Positions 1 to 8,554 of a stretch of DNA of 64,000 nt are shown piece after piece. The DNA lies in the NCBI GenBank assembly GCA_019239975.1, contig JAFAZE010000085.1, forward strand, positions 32,240-96,239, given 5' to 3'. The position numbers were made by a program, and so were the translations under genes. The DNA comes from Streptosporangiaceae bacterium (GTDB taxonomy: Bacteria > Actinomycetota > Actinomycetes > Streptosporangiales > Streptosporangiaceae). How positions within the stretch are numbered: position 1 is the stretch's first letter; the number at the start of each line of letters is the position of its first letter. Under the pieces are notes generated by a model. The model had not been told where the DNA came from. It saw nothing but the letters and a program-made list of their open reading frames with translations, and did not search any database.

Positions 1-981
1 CAGCAGCGGGTGGATTCCGGCGTCGGCTGGGTGCACGGCGAGATCGCCAAGCTCGCGCAGCGGGGCAGGATCTCCGCGGACAAGGCCGCGAGGCTGACCG
101 GGCTGGTCACCGGGTCGGTGTCGAAGGACGGGTTCGCCGACGCGGACTTCGTGATCGAGGCCGTGTTCGAGGAGATGGCGGTCAAGCAGCGGGTCTTCGC
201 GGAGGTGGAGGCCATCGTGAGCCCGGAGTGCGTGCTGGCGACCAACACCTCGTCGCTGTCCGTCACGACGATGGCGTCCGGGCTGGCGCACCCGGAGCGG
301 GTGGCCGGCTTCCACTTCTTCAACCCGGTCGCGGTGCTGCCGCTGGTCGAGGTGATCAGGGGCGCGGCGACCGACGACGCCACGCTCGCGACGGCGCTGG
401 CGGCCGGGCGCTCGCTGAAGAAGTCGTGCGTGCTGGTGAAGGACTCGCCGGCGTTTGTGGTCAACCGGCTGCTGACCCGGTTCCTCGGTGAGATCATCCG
501 CACCGTCGAGGAGGGCACGCCCGTCGAGGTGGCCGAACACGCCGCCGATCCCCTCGGGCTGCCGATGCCGCCGTTCCTGCTGCTGCAGCTCGTCGGCCCG
601 GCCGTCGCGCTGCACGTCGCGGAGACCCTGCAGGAGGCGTTCGGTGACCGGTTCGCCGTGTCGCCGAAGCTGCGCTCCCTGGTGGAATCGGGCAGGACGT
701 CGGTATACGGGCCCGACCTGGCGATCGATCCCGCGGTCGCGGAGCTGCTGGCGGGCGGCGACCGGCCGTCGGCCGCCGGGGAGGTCCGCGAGCGGGCGCT
801 GGAGGCCCTGGCCGAGGAGATCGGGCTGATGCTCGGCGAGGGGCTGGTCGCCGCGCCCGAGGACATCGACCTGTGCATGATCCTCGGCGCCGGCTGGCCG
901 TTCCACCTCGGCGGCATCACCCCGTATCTGGACCGGTCCGGCATCTCGGCCAAGGTGACAGGGAGCCCGTTTCGGGGGTAG
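1..981 (+). CDS. 3-hydroxyacyl-CoA dehydrogenase, C-terminal part (gene cut by window edge)
   Basis: This is the distal part of an NAD-dependent 3-hydroxyacyl-CoA dehydrogenase, which oxidises 3-hydroxyacyl-CoA to 3-ketoacyl-CoA in beta-oxidation. The frame is open to base 1, so the real start and the glycine-rich NAD loop lie outside the window. Visible family marks are the NTSS serine motif (bases 244-255) and the GFHFFNP block with the catalytic histidine (about 307-327), followed by a helical C-terminal dehydrogenase domain up to the TAG at 979. The length after the first domain and the repeated dehydrogenase-like C-terminus suggest a FadB/FadJ-type multifunctional enzyme with an enoyl-CoA hydratase half upstream, but that half is not visible. 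It is separated by 144 bp from the next gene. Confidence 0.85.
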   Translation, partial: QQRVDSGVGWVHGEIAKLAQRGRISADKAARLTGLVTGSVSKDGFADADFVIEAVFEEMAVKQRVFAEVEAIVSPECVLATNTSSLSVTTMASGLAHPERVAGFHFFNPVAVLPLVEVIRGAATDDATLATALAAGRSLKKSCVLVKDSPAFVVNRLLTRFLGEIIRTVEEGTPVEVAEHAADPLGLPMPPFLLLQLVGPAVALHVAETLQEAFGDRFAVSPKLRSLVESGRTSVYGPDLAIDPAVAELLAGGDRPSAAGEVRERALEALAEEIGLMLGEGLVAAPEDIDLCMILGAGWPFHLGGITPYLDRSGISAKVTGSPFRG

Positions 982-1125
982 CGTCGCGACCGCGTCGCGG
1001 GTAATGGCGCGCGCGGCAACAGGGGATTACCCTGGGTTGCCTATCCGGCTGAAGGGGTTCGCCAGCGGTGACCGATGACTGGCTCAGGAAGCCGTGACGC
1101 GCCATGAAGCCATGACGAGGCAGCC

Positions 1126-3183
1126 ATGACGCCCGTCTTCGCGCTGTGCGACGATTACATCGAGCGCTGGGCCGCGCTGGACCCGGTCGCCGCGGGTATG
1201 CGCGGGCTCGCGACACCTTTCGCGGCGGCGACCGACTACAGCCCGGGCGGCTACGCGGCGCGCGCGGAGCTGATTTCGGCGACGCTTGCCGCGCTGGACA
1301 GGACGGCCGTCACGTCGGAGGCCGACCGGCTGGCCGCCTCGCACCTGCGGGAGCGGCTCGAGGCGCAGGCGGCATGGCATCAGGCGGGGGAGCCGCTGCG
1401 GCTGCTGCAGACGCCGTTCGGCCTCATCGCGTCGATCAGGGACAGCGCCGACCTGCTGCCGCGCGGCGGCGCGGCCGGTGACAGCGCCGGTGGCGCGGCC
1501 GGTGACGGTGCCGCTGACGGGGCCGGTGACAGCGCCGCTGACAGCAGCGCTGACAGGGCCGGTGACGGGCGTGATGACGGGGAGGCGTGGCGGAACATCG
1601 CGGGCCGCCTGGCCGCGATCCCCGTGATGTTCGCGGGCTGGCGGCAGAGCCTCGAGGCCGGGCTCGCCCACGGCCTGCCCGCGGCGCGGCGCCAGGCGGT
1701 CGAGGCGGCAGGGCAGGCCGAGCGCTACGCGCGGACGAGGACGCACGACGCCCTCGTCGCCGCCTACGGCGACGGCCCGCTGGCCGGTGACCTCGCCGCG
1801 GCCGCGGCCACGGCGTACGAGGGCTACGCCGCGATAGCGCGCTACCTGCGCGAGGATTACGCGCCGCGGGCGGCCGCCCGCGACGCGGCCGGCGCCGAGC
1901 GGTACGCGATCGCGGCGCGGCTGAGCCTCGGTGCCGACGTCGACCTGGCGGAAGCCTACGAGTGGGGCTGGGCGGAGCTGGAGCGCATCGAGGCGGAGAT
2001 GGTGGCCGAGGCGGGACGGGTCAGGCCGGGCGCAAGCATCGCGGAGGCCTCGGCCATCCTGGACGAGTCACGGCACGTCACCGGGGAAGACGCCTACCGT
2101 GCCTGGCTGCAGGACCGGCACGACGAGGCGATCGAGCGGCTGAACGGGACGCACTTCGACATCGCGGAACCGCTGCGGCGGGTCGAGGTGGTCATCGCCC
2201 CCGGGTCCACCGCCGGCGCCGCCTACTACACCCCGCCGAGCGAGGACCTGGCCAGGCCGGGGCGCACCTGGTGGCCGCTCGGCGGCCGGGACAGGTTCGC
2301 CACCTGGAGCGACCTGACCGTCGTGTTCCACGAGGGGGTGCCCGGCCACCACCTGCAGGTCGGCGCGGCCAGGGTGGCCGGGAACGCTCTGTCCCGGTTC
2401 GCCAGGTCCTCGTTCGTGAGCGGCCACGGCGAGGGCTGGGCGCTCTACGCCGAGCGCCTGGCCGACGAGCTCGGCTGGTTCACCGAGCCCGGCACGCGCC
2501 TGGGCATGCTGGCCGGATCGGCGATCCGCGCCGCGCGGGTGGTCATCGACATCGGCGTTCACCTGGATCTGCCGCTTCCGGACGGATCCCGGTGGACGTT
2601 CGGGACGGCGTGCGAGGTGCTGCGCGACCGTGGCCGCGCGGAGCCGTACCGGGTGCGTTCGGAGGTGGTCCGCTACTTCGGCATGCCGGCCCAGGCGATC
2701 TCCTACAAGCTCGGCGAGCGCGCCTGGCTGGCGGCACGGGAGGAGGCGAGCGCGCGGCCCGGATTCGACCTCAAACGCTGGCACACCGCCGCGCTCGGCC
2801 TCGGGCCCATCGGCCTGCGCGGGCTGGCCGACGCGCTGCGCCGCATCGGCGGCCCCGCCGAAGGCGGCGAGGCGGGGCCGTTGGCGCATTTAGCCCCGTC
2901 TGACGGGGCCAGCTACGCCAACGGCCCCGCGTCAGGCCCGCTGCGCGGGGGCTCAGGCCGACCCATCTCTCGGCCGGAACATCGTGGAAGTTACGGGCCA
3001 GTGAGACGGTGCGATGGAAGAGTGCTGAGGCTAGGGTGGCGGCGGAGGCTAACAGTGGCGCTTTCGGGCGGAGCGCTGACCTGCAGGCCCGGCCGCGGCG
3101 GGGTCTGTGTGCGGCGCAGGGGCTTTGTGCGCAGTTTGCACCACAACGCCCGGAAAGTGCCGTGGCCCCTCCGATGCCAGTGA
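1126..3183 (+). CDS. DUF885 family metallohydrolase-like protein with extended C-terminus
   Basis: The 685-residue product belongs to the DUF885 family, whose members resemble zinc metallopeptidases; the substrate is unknown. The putative metal-binding segment HEGVPGHH starts at residue 402, followed by the SGHGEGWALYAERL block typical of the family. The ATG at 1126 has GAGG 5 bp upstream. Two parts look foreign to the family. Residues about 117-152 are an Ala/Gly/Asp/Ser-rich insert encoded by nine 12-bp repeats. The conserved domain seems to end near residue 580, after which about 100 basic, low-similarity residues follow a 57-bp palindromic repeat; this tail is probably read-through of former intergenic DNA. 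Three AGCCRTGACG copies lie just before and over the start. No signal peptide is apparent, so a cytoplasmic location is likely. Confidence 0.82.
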   Translation: MTPVFALCDDYIERWAALDPVAAGMRGLATPFAAATDYSPGGYAARAELISATLAALDRTAVTSEADRLAASHLRERLEAQAAWHQAGEPLRLLQTPFGLIASIRDSADLLPRGGAAGDSAGGAAGDGAADGAGDSAADSSADRAGDGRDDGEAWRNIAGRLAAIPVMFAGWRQSLEAGLAHGLPAARRQAVEAAGQAERYARTRTHDALVAAYGDGPLAGDLAAAAATAYEGYAAIARYLREDYAPRAAARDAAGAERYAIAARLSLGADVDLAEAYEWGWAELERIEAEMVAEAGRVRPGASIAEASAILDESRHVTGEDAYRAWLQDRHDEAIERLNGTHFDIAEPLRRVEVVIAPGSTAGAAYYTPPSEDLARPGRTWWPLGGRDRFATWSDLTVVFHEGVPGHHLQVGAARVAGNALSRFARSSFVSGHGEGWALYAERLADELGWFTEPGTRLGMLAGSAIRAARVVIDIGVHLDLPLPDGSRWTFGTACEVLRDRGRAEPYRVRSEVVRYFGMPAQAISYKLGERAWLAAREEASARPGFDLKRWHTAALGLGPIGLRGLADALRRIGGPAEGGEAGPLAHLAPSDGASYANGPASGPLRGGSGRPISRPEHRGSYGPVRRCDGRVLRLGWRRRLTVALSGGALTCRPGRGGVCVRRRGFVRSLHHNARKVPWPLRCQ
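1474..1581. repeat. 12-bp minisatellite, nine units, inside the DUF885 gene
   Basis: Nine degenerate units based on GCCGGTGACAGC run head to tail and keep the reading frame. They encode an Ala-Gly-Asp-Ser-rich stretch inside the DUF885 protein, probably a surface loop. Confidence 0.85.
2874..2930. repeat. 57-bp nested palindromic element, copy 1
   Basis: The outer arms GGGGCCGTTGGCG and CGCCAACGGCCCC are perfectly complementary (13 bp). Nested inside are GCCCCGTC and GACGGGGC separated by one base. A second copy of exactly the same length lies at 56001-56057. This copy sits in frame in the 3' part of the DUF885 gene (residues about 583-602), at the point where family similarity appears to stop. 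It behaves like a dispersed palindromic repeat of the REP/MITE or Rickettsia-palindromic-element type. Confidence 0.8.
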
Positions 3184-3205
3184 CGGTCACGGTTAGGATC
3201 TCAGG

Positions 3206-3790
3206 GTGGGCGAGCATGACCGAATCGTTACCTGGCCGAACGCGCTCAGCGCCGTCCGGCTGGCCGGCGTGCCGGTATTCCTCTGGCTGGTCATCGGCCC
3301 ACGCACCGCGACGGGGGACTGGATCGCGGCCGCCATACTCGCCGCCGCCGGGATCTCCGACTGGCTGGACGGCAAGCTCGCGCGGATGCTGAACCAGACG
3401 AGCCGGCTCGGCCAGGTCCTCGATCCGGCCGCGGACCGGCTCTACATCGCCGCGACGCTCATCGGGCTCGCCATCCGCGCGATCATCCCGTGGTGGCTGG
3501 TCGGCCTGCTCGCCGCGCGCGAGGTGCTGGTCGGCGCGGCGCTGTGGCTGCTGCGGCGGCAGACCGGTTACTCCGCCCTGCAGGTGAGCCTGGTCGGGAA
3601 GGCCGCGACGCTCTGCCTCATGTACGCGTTCCCGCTCTTGTTCCTGGCGCTGCACGCGGGGCAGGCGGCGACCGCCGTGCGCGTTCTCGGTTGGGCCTTC
3701 GCGATCTGGGGAACTGCCTTGTACTGGTGGGCCGCGATGCTCTATCTCAGCCAGGTACGAGGCTTGGTGAAAGGAGCAGCGTCACCTTGA
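3206..3790 (+). CDS. CDP-alcohol phosphatidyltransferase family membrane enzyme
   Basis: This 194-residue integral membrane protein transfers a phosphatidyl group from CDP-diacylglycerol to an alcohol such as glycerol-3-phosphate, making phospholipid head groups. The family signature DxxDGxxARx8GxxxDxxxD is complete in the stretch beginning SDWLDGKLAR (residues about 50-77), and several hydrophobic segments follow. The GTG start at 3206 has no clear ribosome binding site. A TAGGAT -10-like hexamer at 3194-3199 suggests a leaderless transcript, although no good -35 is seen. It overlaps the next gene by 4 bp. The same family (PgsA2, Rv1822) sits near garA in M. tuberculosis, so position supports a phospholipid synthase, but the exact substrate cannot be read from sequence. 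Confidence 0.85.
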   Translation: MGEHDRIVTWPNALSAVRLAGVPVFLWLVIGPRTATGDWIAAAILAAAGISDWLDGKLARMLNQTSRLGQVLDPAADRLYIAATLIGLAIRAIIPWWLVGLLAAREVLVGAALWLLRRQTGYSALQVSLVGKAATLCLMYAFPLLFLALHAGQAATAVRVLGWAFAIWGTALYWWAAMLYLSQVRGLVKGAASP

Positions 3791-6285
3791 GGGCCGTCGT
3801 CATGGCAGGCGGGGAGGGCACACGGCTGCGCCCGATGACCGCCAACCAGCCCAAGCCGCTGCTCCCGGTCGCGAACCGGCCGATCATGGAGCACGTCCTG
3901 CGCCTGCTCAAGCGGCACGGCTTCGAGGAGACGGTGGTCACCGTCCAGTTCCTCGCCTCCCTCGTACGGAACTACTTCGGCGACGGCGAGGATGTCGGCA
4001 TGTCCCTGCAGTACGCCACCGAGGAGATGCCGCTCGGCACCGCGGGCAGCGTGAAGAACGCGGAGGACGCGATCCGCGACGACTCGTTCCTGGTCATCTC
4101 CGGCGACGCGCTCACCGACATGGATCTTTCAGAGATGGTGCGGTTCCACAAGGAGAACGGCGCCCTCGTCACGGTGGGCCTCACCCGCAAGCCCGACCCG
4201 CTGGAGTTCGGCATCGTCATCACCGACGAGGATGGCCGCATCCAGCGATTTCTCGAGAAGCCCACCTGGGGCCAGGTGTTCTCCGACACCGTGAACACCG
4301 GCGTCTACGTGATGGAGCCCGAGGTGCTCGCCGAGGTGGAGGCCAGCGAGTCGGTGGACTGGTCCCATGACGTGTTCCCGAAGCTGCTCAAGCGCGGCGC
4401 GCCGCTGTTCGGCTACGTCTCCGACGGCTACTGGGAGGACGTCGGCGCGCTGGACAGCTACCTGAAGGCGCAGGCCGACGTGCTGGCCAGGCGGGTCGAC
4501 ACCGAGATCGCCGGCTTCGAGGTCTCGCCGGGCGTCTGGGTGGCCGAGGGCGCCGACGTCGACCCGGACGCGGTGCTCACCGGCCCGCTGTGCGTCGGCG
4601 ACTACGCCAAGGTGGAGGCCGGCGCGCACCTGCGCGAGTACAGCGTGATCGGCAGCAACGTCGTGGTCAAGGAGGGCGCGTTCGTGCACCGCGCCGTGGT
4701 GCACAACAACGTGTTCGTCGGCCAGGGCACCACGCTTCGCGGCTGCGTGATCGGCAAGAACACCGACGTGATGCGGCTCGCCAGGATCGAGGAGTCCGCG
4801 GTTGTCGGGGACGAGTGCGTGATCGAGCCGGAGGCCTACATATCCGCCGGGGTCAAGGTGTACCCGTTCAAGACCATCGAGGCCGGCGCCGTGGTGAACA
4901 CGAGCGTGATCTGGGAGTCCCGCGGGCAGCGCACGCTGTTCGGCCAGCGCGGCGTGTGCGGGCTGATCAACGTCGAGGTGACGCCCGAGCTGTGCGTCCG
5001 GCTGGCCAGCGCGTACGCGACCATGCTGCGCAAGGGGTCGACGGTCACCACGTCGCGGGACGTGTCGCGCGCCGCCCGCACGCTGAAACGGGCGGTGCAG
5101 GGCGCGCTGAACGCAAGCGCGATCAACGTGGTGGACCTGGAGGCGCTGCCGCTGCCGGTGGCCAGGTTTGAGACCGCGCGCAGCAACTACAGCGGCGGCA
5201 TCGCGCTGCGCACCACGCCGGGCGACGCCCAGTCGATCGACATCATCTTCCTCGACGAGCGCGGCGCCGAGCTGTCCCAGAGCGCCCAGCGCCGGCTCGA
5301 GCGGGTGTTCTCCCGGCAGGAGTTCCGCCGCGCGTTTCCCGGCGAGATCGCCGAGCTCAGCTACCCGCCCAGGGTCATGGAGTGGTACACCCATGAGCTG
5401 CTGCGCTGCGTGGACCTGACCGGGGTCCGCGAGGCCAGCCTGAAGGTGGTCGCCGACTGCGCCGGCGGCACCGCCTCGCTGGTGCTGCCCAGCCTGCTCG
5501 GCCGCATCGGCGTGGACGTGCTCACGCTGAACAACCGGCTGGACGAGGTCACGCCCACCGAGACCGTCGCCCAGCAGCGCGCCGGTCTGCAGCGGCTCGC
5601 CGAGATGGTGTCGTCGGCGCGGGCCGCGTTCGGCGTCCGGTTCGACCCGGTGGGCGAGCGGATCCAGCTCGTGGACGAAAAGGGCGAGCTCGTCAGCGAG
5701 GAGCGCGCGCTGCTCGTCGTGCTCGACCTCGTCGCGGCGGAGCGCCGCTCCGGCCGGGTGGCGCTGCCGGTCACCACCACCCGGGTGGCGGAGCAGGTCT
5801 GCCGCTTCCACGGCGTCCAGGTGGACTGGACGACCACGTCCATGGACGCGCTGACGCGCGCCGCGACGGGCGCGGACGTGATCTTCGCCGCCGACGGCCG
5901 CGGCGGGTTCGTCGTGCCCGAGTTCGGCCGGACGGTGGACGGCATCGCGGCCTTCGTAAGGCTGCTCGGCCTGGTGGCGCGGACCAGGCTGACGCTGAGT
6001 CAGATCGACGCCCGCATCCCCTCGGCGTACCTGCTGCGGCGGTCGATGCCGACCCCGTGGGCCGCCAAGGGAAGTGTGATGAGGATTGTCGTGGAGGCCT
6101 CCGCGGACCGCATCGTTGACACGACGGACGGCGTGCGGATCATCGAGCCGGACCGAGGCTGGGTGCTCGTGCTGCCGGACCCGGCCGACGCCGTGACGCA
6201 CCTGTGGGCGGAGGGCACCGACGCCGACACGGCGCAGCTGCTGCTGGACGAGTGGGCGGCGGTCGTCGAGCGTGCCGGTCAGTAA
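3787..6285 (+). CDS. Mannose-1-phosphate guanylyltransferase-type nucleotidyltransferase fused to a phosphomannomutase-like domain
   Basis: The 832-residue protein has an N-terminal nucleotidyltransferase domain with the signature AGGEGTRLRPMT (residues about 5-16), a left-handed beta-helix region of hexapeptide type (about 245-370), and a C-terminal alpha-D-phosphohexomutase-like domain. The usual mutase phosphoserine motif TASHNP is not evident; ARSNYSGGIAL occupies a similar place, so mutase activity is doubtful. Proteins of this architecture are annotated in Streptomyces as GDP-mannose pyrophosphorylases, feeding mannosylated glycolipids and glycoproteins. The TTG at 3787 was chosen because AAGGAG lies 10 bp upstream and the start overlaps the previous stop (TTGA), which indicates translational coupling to the phosphatidyltransferase. 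A longer in-frame extension upstream overlaps the previous gene and is not credible. Confidence 0.85.
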   Translation: MRAVVMAGGEGTRLRPMTANQPKPLLPVANRPIMEHVLRLLKRHGFEETVVTVQFLASLVRNYFGDGEDVGMSLQYATEEMPLGTAGSVKNAEDAIRDDSFLVISGDALTDMDLSEMVRFHKENGALVTVGLTRKPDPLEFGIVITDEDGRIQRFLEKPTWGQVFSDTVNTGVYVMEPEVLAEVEASESVDWSHDVFPKLLKRGAPLFGYVSDGYWEDVGALDSYLKAQADVLARRVDTEIAGFEVSPGVWVAEGADVDPDAVLTGPLCVGDYAKVEAGAHLREYSVIGSNVVVKEGAFVHRAVVHNNVFVGQGTTLRGCVIGKNTDVMRLARIEESAVVGDECVIEPEAYISAGVKVYPFKTIEAGAVVNTSVIWESRGQRTLFGQRGVCGLINVEVTPELCVRLASAYATMLRKGSTVTTSRDVSRAARTLKRAVQGALNASAINVVDLEALPLPVARFETARSNYSGGIALRTTPGDAQSIDIIFLDERGAELSQSAQRRLERVFSRQEFRRAFPGEIAELSYPPRVMEWYTHELLRCVDLTGVREASLKVVADCAGGTASLVLPSLLGRIGVDVLTLNNRLDEVTPTETVAQQRAGLQRLAEMVSSARAAFGVRFDPVGERIQLVDEKGELVSEERALLVVLDLVAAERRSGRVALPVTTTRVAEQVCRFHGVQVDWTTTSMDALTRAATGADVIFAADGRGGFVVPEFGRTVDGIAAFVRLLGLVARTRLTLSQIDARIPSAYLLRRSMPTPWAAKGSVMRIVVEASADRIVDTTDGVRIIEPDRGWVLVLPDPADAVTHLWAEGTDADTAQLLLDEWAAVVERAGQ

Positions 6286-6592
6286 ACGCCCGGCGCTCAG
6301 GTACTCTGTGGTAATTACTCAGGGCTGCGAAATTCGCGAAGCATGAGACAATGACGCGCATCGTGCGGTTCGCTGTAGCGCGGGACGCGGAGGTGGAGCG
6401 ACGGTGTTGCGGAAACGTCGCGAACGGGGCGGGCAGGACGAACGTGCCCACGGCGACGGATGGGACGGCCGGCAACGGCCCCGCGGTCTCCGGCGGCTGT
6501 TCGCGTGGCGCATGGACCGGCGCGGCCCTGCGCGGGTACCTTGGGCAGCATCGCCGGAAGCCGTGCTGCAGGAGGGGAGGCCGAGCGGAGCC
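6286..6592. other. 307-bp intergenic region before the GarA-like gene
   Basis: The region is open in frame with the following gene, with a possible GTG at 6404, but the translated stretch is arginine-rich and unlike the family. A slightly AT-richer part (about 6300-6350) with GTAATTACTCAG and GACAAT probably holds the promoter. In mycobacteria this interval carries sbpA, DUF881 and gcvH genes, which are absent here. Confidence 0.4.
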
Positions 6593-7135
6593 ATGCCAAG
6601 CATCTACTGTGCCCGGTGCAGCCGACCGAGCCCTGGTGACGCCCGGTTCTGCTCGAACTGTGGCGCTCCGCTGATGCGCGGGGCGACCGCGGAGCGGCCG
6701 GGCGAGACGACCTCCACGATGTCGCTCAACACGCCGGAGGCCGAGTACGTCGAGGAGACGTACCCCGACCACGCCGCGGTCGACAACCTGCCGCCCGGCA
6801 CCGCGCTGCTCGTGGTCATGCGCGGGCCGAACGCCGGGAGCAGGTTCCTGCTGGACAGCGAGCTCACCAGCGCGGGGCGGCACCCGGACAGCGACATCTT
6901 CCTTGACGACGTGACCGTTTCCCGGCGGCACGCCGAGTTCTACCGGCTGGGCGACCGGTTCACCGTGCGTGACGTGGGCAGCCTGAACGGTACATACGTG
7001 AACCGGGAGCGTATCGAGGAGACCGAGCTTTTCGGCGGCGACGAGGTGCAGATCGGCAAGTTCCGGCTGGTGTTCCTCGTCCGCAGCCCGGAGCTCGGCG
7101 GGCGCCGTGGGCCGGGAGCACAGGATTACGCATGA
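6593..7135 (+). CDS. garA: GarA-like FHA domain protein with N-terminal zinc ribbon
   Basis: The 180-residue protein joins a CxxC...CxxC zinc ribbon (Cys 6, 9, 20, 23) to a phosphothreonine-binding FHA domain (residues about 72-165; Gly95-Arg96, Ser110, His113, Asn132-Gly133). Between them lies ETTST (residues 38-42), which matches the ETTS phosphorylation motif of mycobacterial GarA, where PknB and PknG modify one Thr so that the FHA domain binds its own tail. GarA controls 2-oxoglutarate and glutamate metabolism, and the same role is inferred here. The ATG at 6593 has GGAGGGGAGG 12 bp upstream. The stop overlaps the next start (ATGA). Order and family match Rv1827-Rv1828-Rv1829-Rv1830, except that the zinc ribbon is the longer actinomycete form. 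Confidence 0.85.
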   Translation: MPSIYCARCSRPSPGDARFCSNCGAPLMRGATAERPGETTSTMSLNTPEAEYVEETYPDHAAVDNLPPGTALLVVMRGPNAGSRFLLDSELTSAGRHPDSDIFLDDVTVSRRHAEFYRLGDRFTVRDVGSLNGTYVNRERIEETELFGGDEVQIGKFRLVFLVRSPELGGRRGPGAQDYA

Positions 7136-7932
7136 CCGGCGCCTCCCGCCCCCGGTATACCTCAGCGCGGGATTCCCGGGCCAAGGTCGGCATCGGCCAG
7201 GTGCTGGCCCAGCTGCGCCCGGAATTTCCGGACATCAGCACGTCCAAGATCCGGTTTCTCGAGGCCGAGGGGCTCATCGAGCCCGCGCGGTCGCAGTCCG
7301 GCTATCGCCGGTTCGCCGCGGCCGACGTCGAGCGGCTGCGGTACATCCTGACAGCGCAGCGTGACGAGTACCTGCCGTTGCGGGTGATCAGGGAACGGCT
7401 CGCGGCGATGGACCGCGCCCGGGCGGAGCGGGGGGAGCCGGGCACCGGCCACGCGGAGCCGGGCGGGTATCCCTCGCGGCCGGAGCCGGCCAGCATGACA
7501 CGCCGGGAGCTGATCGCGTCCGCCGCGGCCGACGACGAGATCGTCGCCGAGCTGGAGGACTACGGGCTCATCCGGCGCGGCCGGCTGTACGGCCAGGACG
7601 CGCTCGCGGTCACTCGCGCGGCGGTCTCGCTGCGCGAGTTCGGCGTGCAGCCACGGCACCTGCGCGCGGTCAAGGCGGCCGCCGAGCGGGAGACCTCGCT
7701 GGTCGAACAGGTGGTGGCCCCCCTGGCCCGGCAGCGCGGCGGCCGTGAGCCCGCCGTCCGCACCGCCGGCCAGATCGCGGCGCTGATCGCCCAGCTGCAC
7801 GCGACGCTGGTGGAAACGGGCCTGGCCGAGGCGGGTCTGGCCGCGGAATTTCACGCGGCGGGCAGCTACCTTCCGCTGGGACGGGGGCTCCCCTCGGATG
7901 GGGAGGGGCTCCGCTCGGCGTCCGGGCGATAG
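7132..7932 (+). CDS. ftsR: MerR-family regulator, FtsR-like
   Basis: This 266-residue DNA-binding protein has an N-terminal MerR winged helix with the typical KIRFLEAEGLIEPAR segment and YRRF-type wing (residues about 30-65), then a dimerisation helix and a C-terminal domain. It corresponds by position and family to Rv1828 and to Corynebacterium FtsR, an activator of ftsZ; the cell-division role is inferred from that match. A linker rich in Glu, Pro and Gly (about residues 95-120) separates the two halves. It is coupled to the FHA gene by a 4-bp ATGA overlap. The last 20 residues are encoded by GC-rich imperfect repeats and are probably unstructured. Confidence 0.82.
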   Translation: MTGASRPRYTSARDSRAKVGIGQVLAQLRPEFPDISTSKIRFLEAEGLIEPARSQSGYRRFAAADVERLRYILTAQRDEYLPLRVIRERLAAMDRARAERGEPGTGHAEPGGYPSRPEPASMTRRELIASAAADDEIVAELEDYGLIRRGRLYGQDALAVTRAAVSLREFGVQPRHLRAVKAAAERETSLVEQVVAPLARQRGGREPAVRTAGQIAALIAQLHATLVETGLAEAGLAAEFHAAGSYLPLGRGLPSDGEGLRSASGR

Positions 7933-7995
7933 CAGGTGTACCTTGGCAAAGAGAGCGATTTCGGTGCGCTTCGCGCGTGTGAGGACGGAGCTGTA

Positions 7996-8466
7996 GTGCG
8001 GCGAATGGAGGTCGTCGGCGTCCGGGTCGAGATGCCGTCCAACAGCCCGATCGTCCTGCTGAAGGAGATGCAGGGGGACCGGTACCTGCCCATCTGGATC
8101 GGGGCGGTCGAGGCGACTGCCATCGCCTTCGCCCAGCAGGGGATGGTGTCGCTGCGCCCGCTGACACATGACCTTTTCCGCGACGTGCTGGAGGTGCTCA
8201 ACGTCCAGTTGCGCACAGTGAACATCACGGCGCTGCGGGACGGCATCTTCTACGCAGATCTTGTCTTCTCCAACGGGGCGGAGGTCAGCGCCCGGCCGTC
8301 GGACTCCATCGCGCTCGCACTGCGGACCGGCGCGTCGATCTTCGCCAGCGACGAGATTCTGGACGAGGCGGGCGTCGCGATCCCCGACGAACAGGAAGAT
8401 GAGGTCGAGAAGTTCCGCGAGTTCCTCGACACGATCTCGCCCGAGGATTTCGGCCGATCGACCTAA
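7996..8466 (+). CDS. Bifunctional nuclease family protein (Rv1829 type)
   Basis: The 156-residue protein matches the actinobacterial bifunctional nuclease (DUF151) family: the N-terminal core VVGVRVEMPSN, DRYLPIWIG, the PLTHDLFRDVL block and VSARPSDSIALALR are all present, and the tail ends EDEVEKFREFL as in Streptomyces relatives. Plant members degrade DNA and RNA; the bacterial function is not established. GTG 7996 was chosen because GGAG lies 5 bp upstream and family members begin only a few residues before VVGVRVE; ATG 8005 is possible. It lies 63 bp after ftsR in the conserved garA-ftsR-nuclease-merR order. Confidence 0.83.
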   Translation: MRRMEVVGVRVEMPSNSPIVLLKEMQGDRYLPIWIGAVEATAIAFAQQGMVSLRPLTHDLFRDVLEVLNVQLRTVNITALRDGIFYADLVFSNGAEVSARPSDSIALALRTGASIFASDEILDEAGVAIPDEQEDEVEKFREFLDTISPEDFGRST

Positions 8467-8492
8467 ATGTGGCGACGCGCCGTGCGTGGTCG

Positions 8493-8522
8493 TTGACGGG
8501 CCCATCCGCGCTGGCTTACGGT
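8493..8522 (+). promoter_or_regulatory. Putative promoter of the second merR gene
   Basis: TTGACG at 8493-8498 and TACGGT at 8517-8522 are separated by 18 bp, about 30 bp upstream of the start. This is a vegetative-type sigma pattern read by eye. Confidence 0.4.
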
Positions 8523-8554
8523 GCGATTGCCGTGGGTAGTCACAGGAGGTGGCC

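Noticed and set aside
3490..3786. 99-codon N-terminal extension of the guanylyltransferase gene
   Set aside because: It overlaps the phosphatidyltransferase gene, whereas TTG 3787 has a ribosome binding site and begins directly at the conserved domain.
4129..6201. 690-codon antisense frame over the guanylyltransferase gene
   Set aside because: No motif, biased composition, fully covered by a recognised gene on the other strand.
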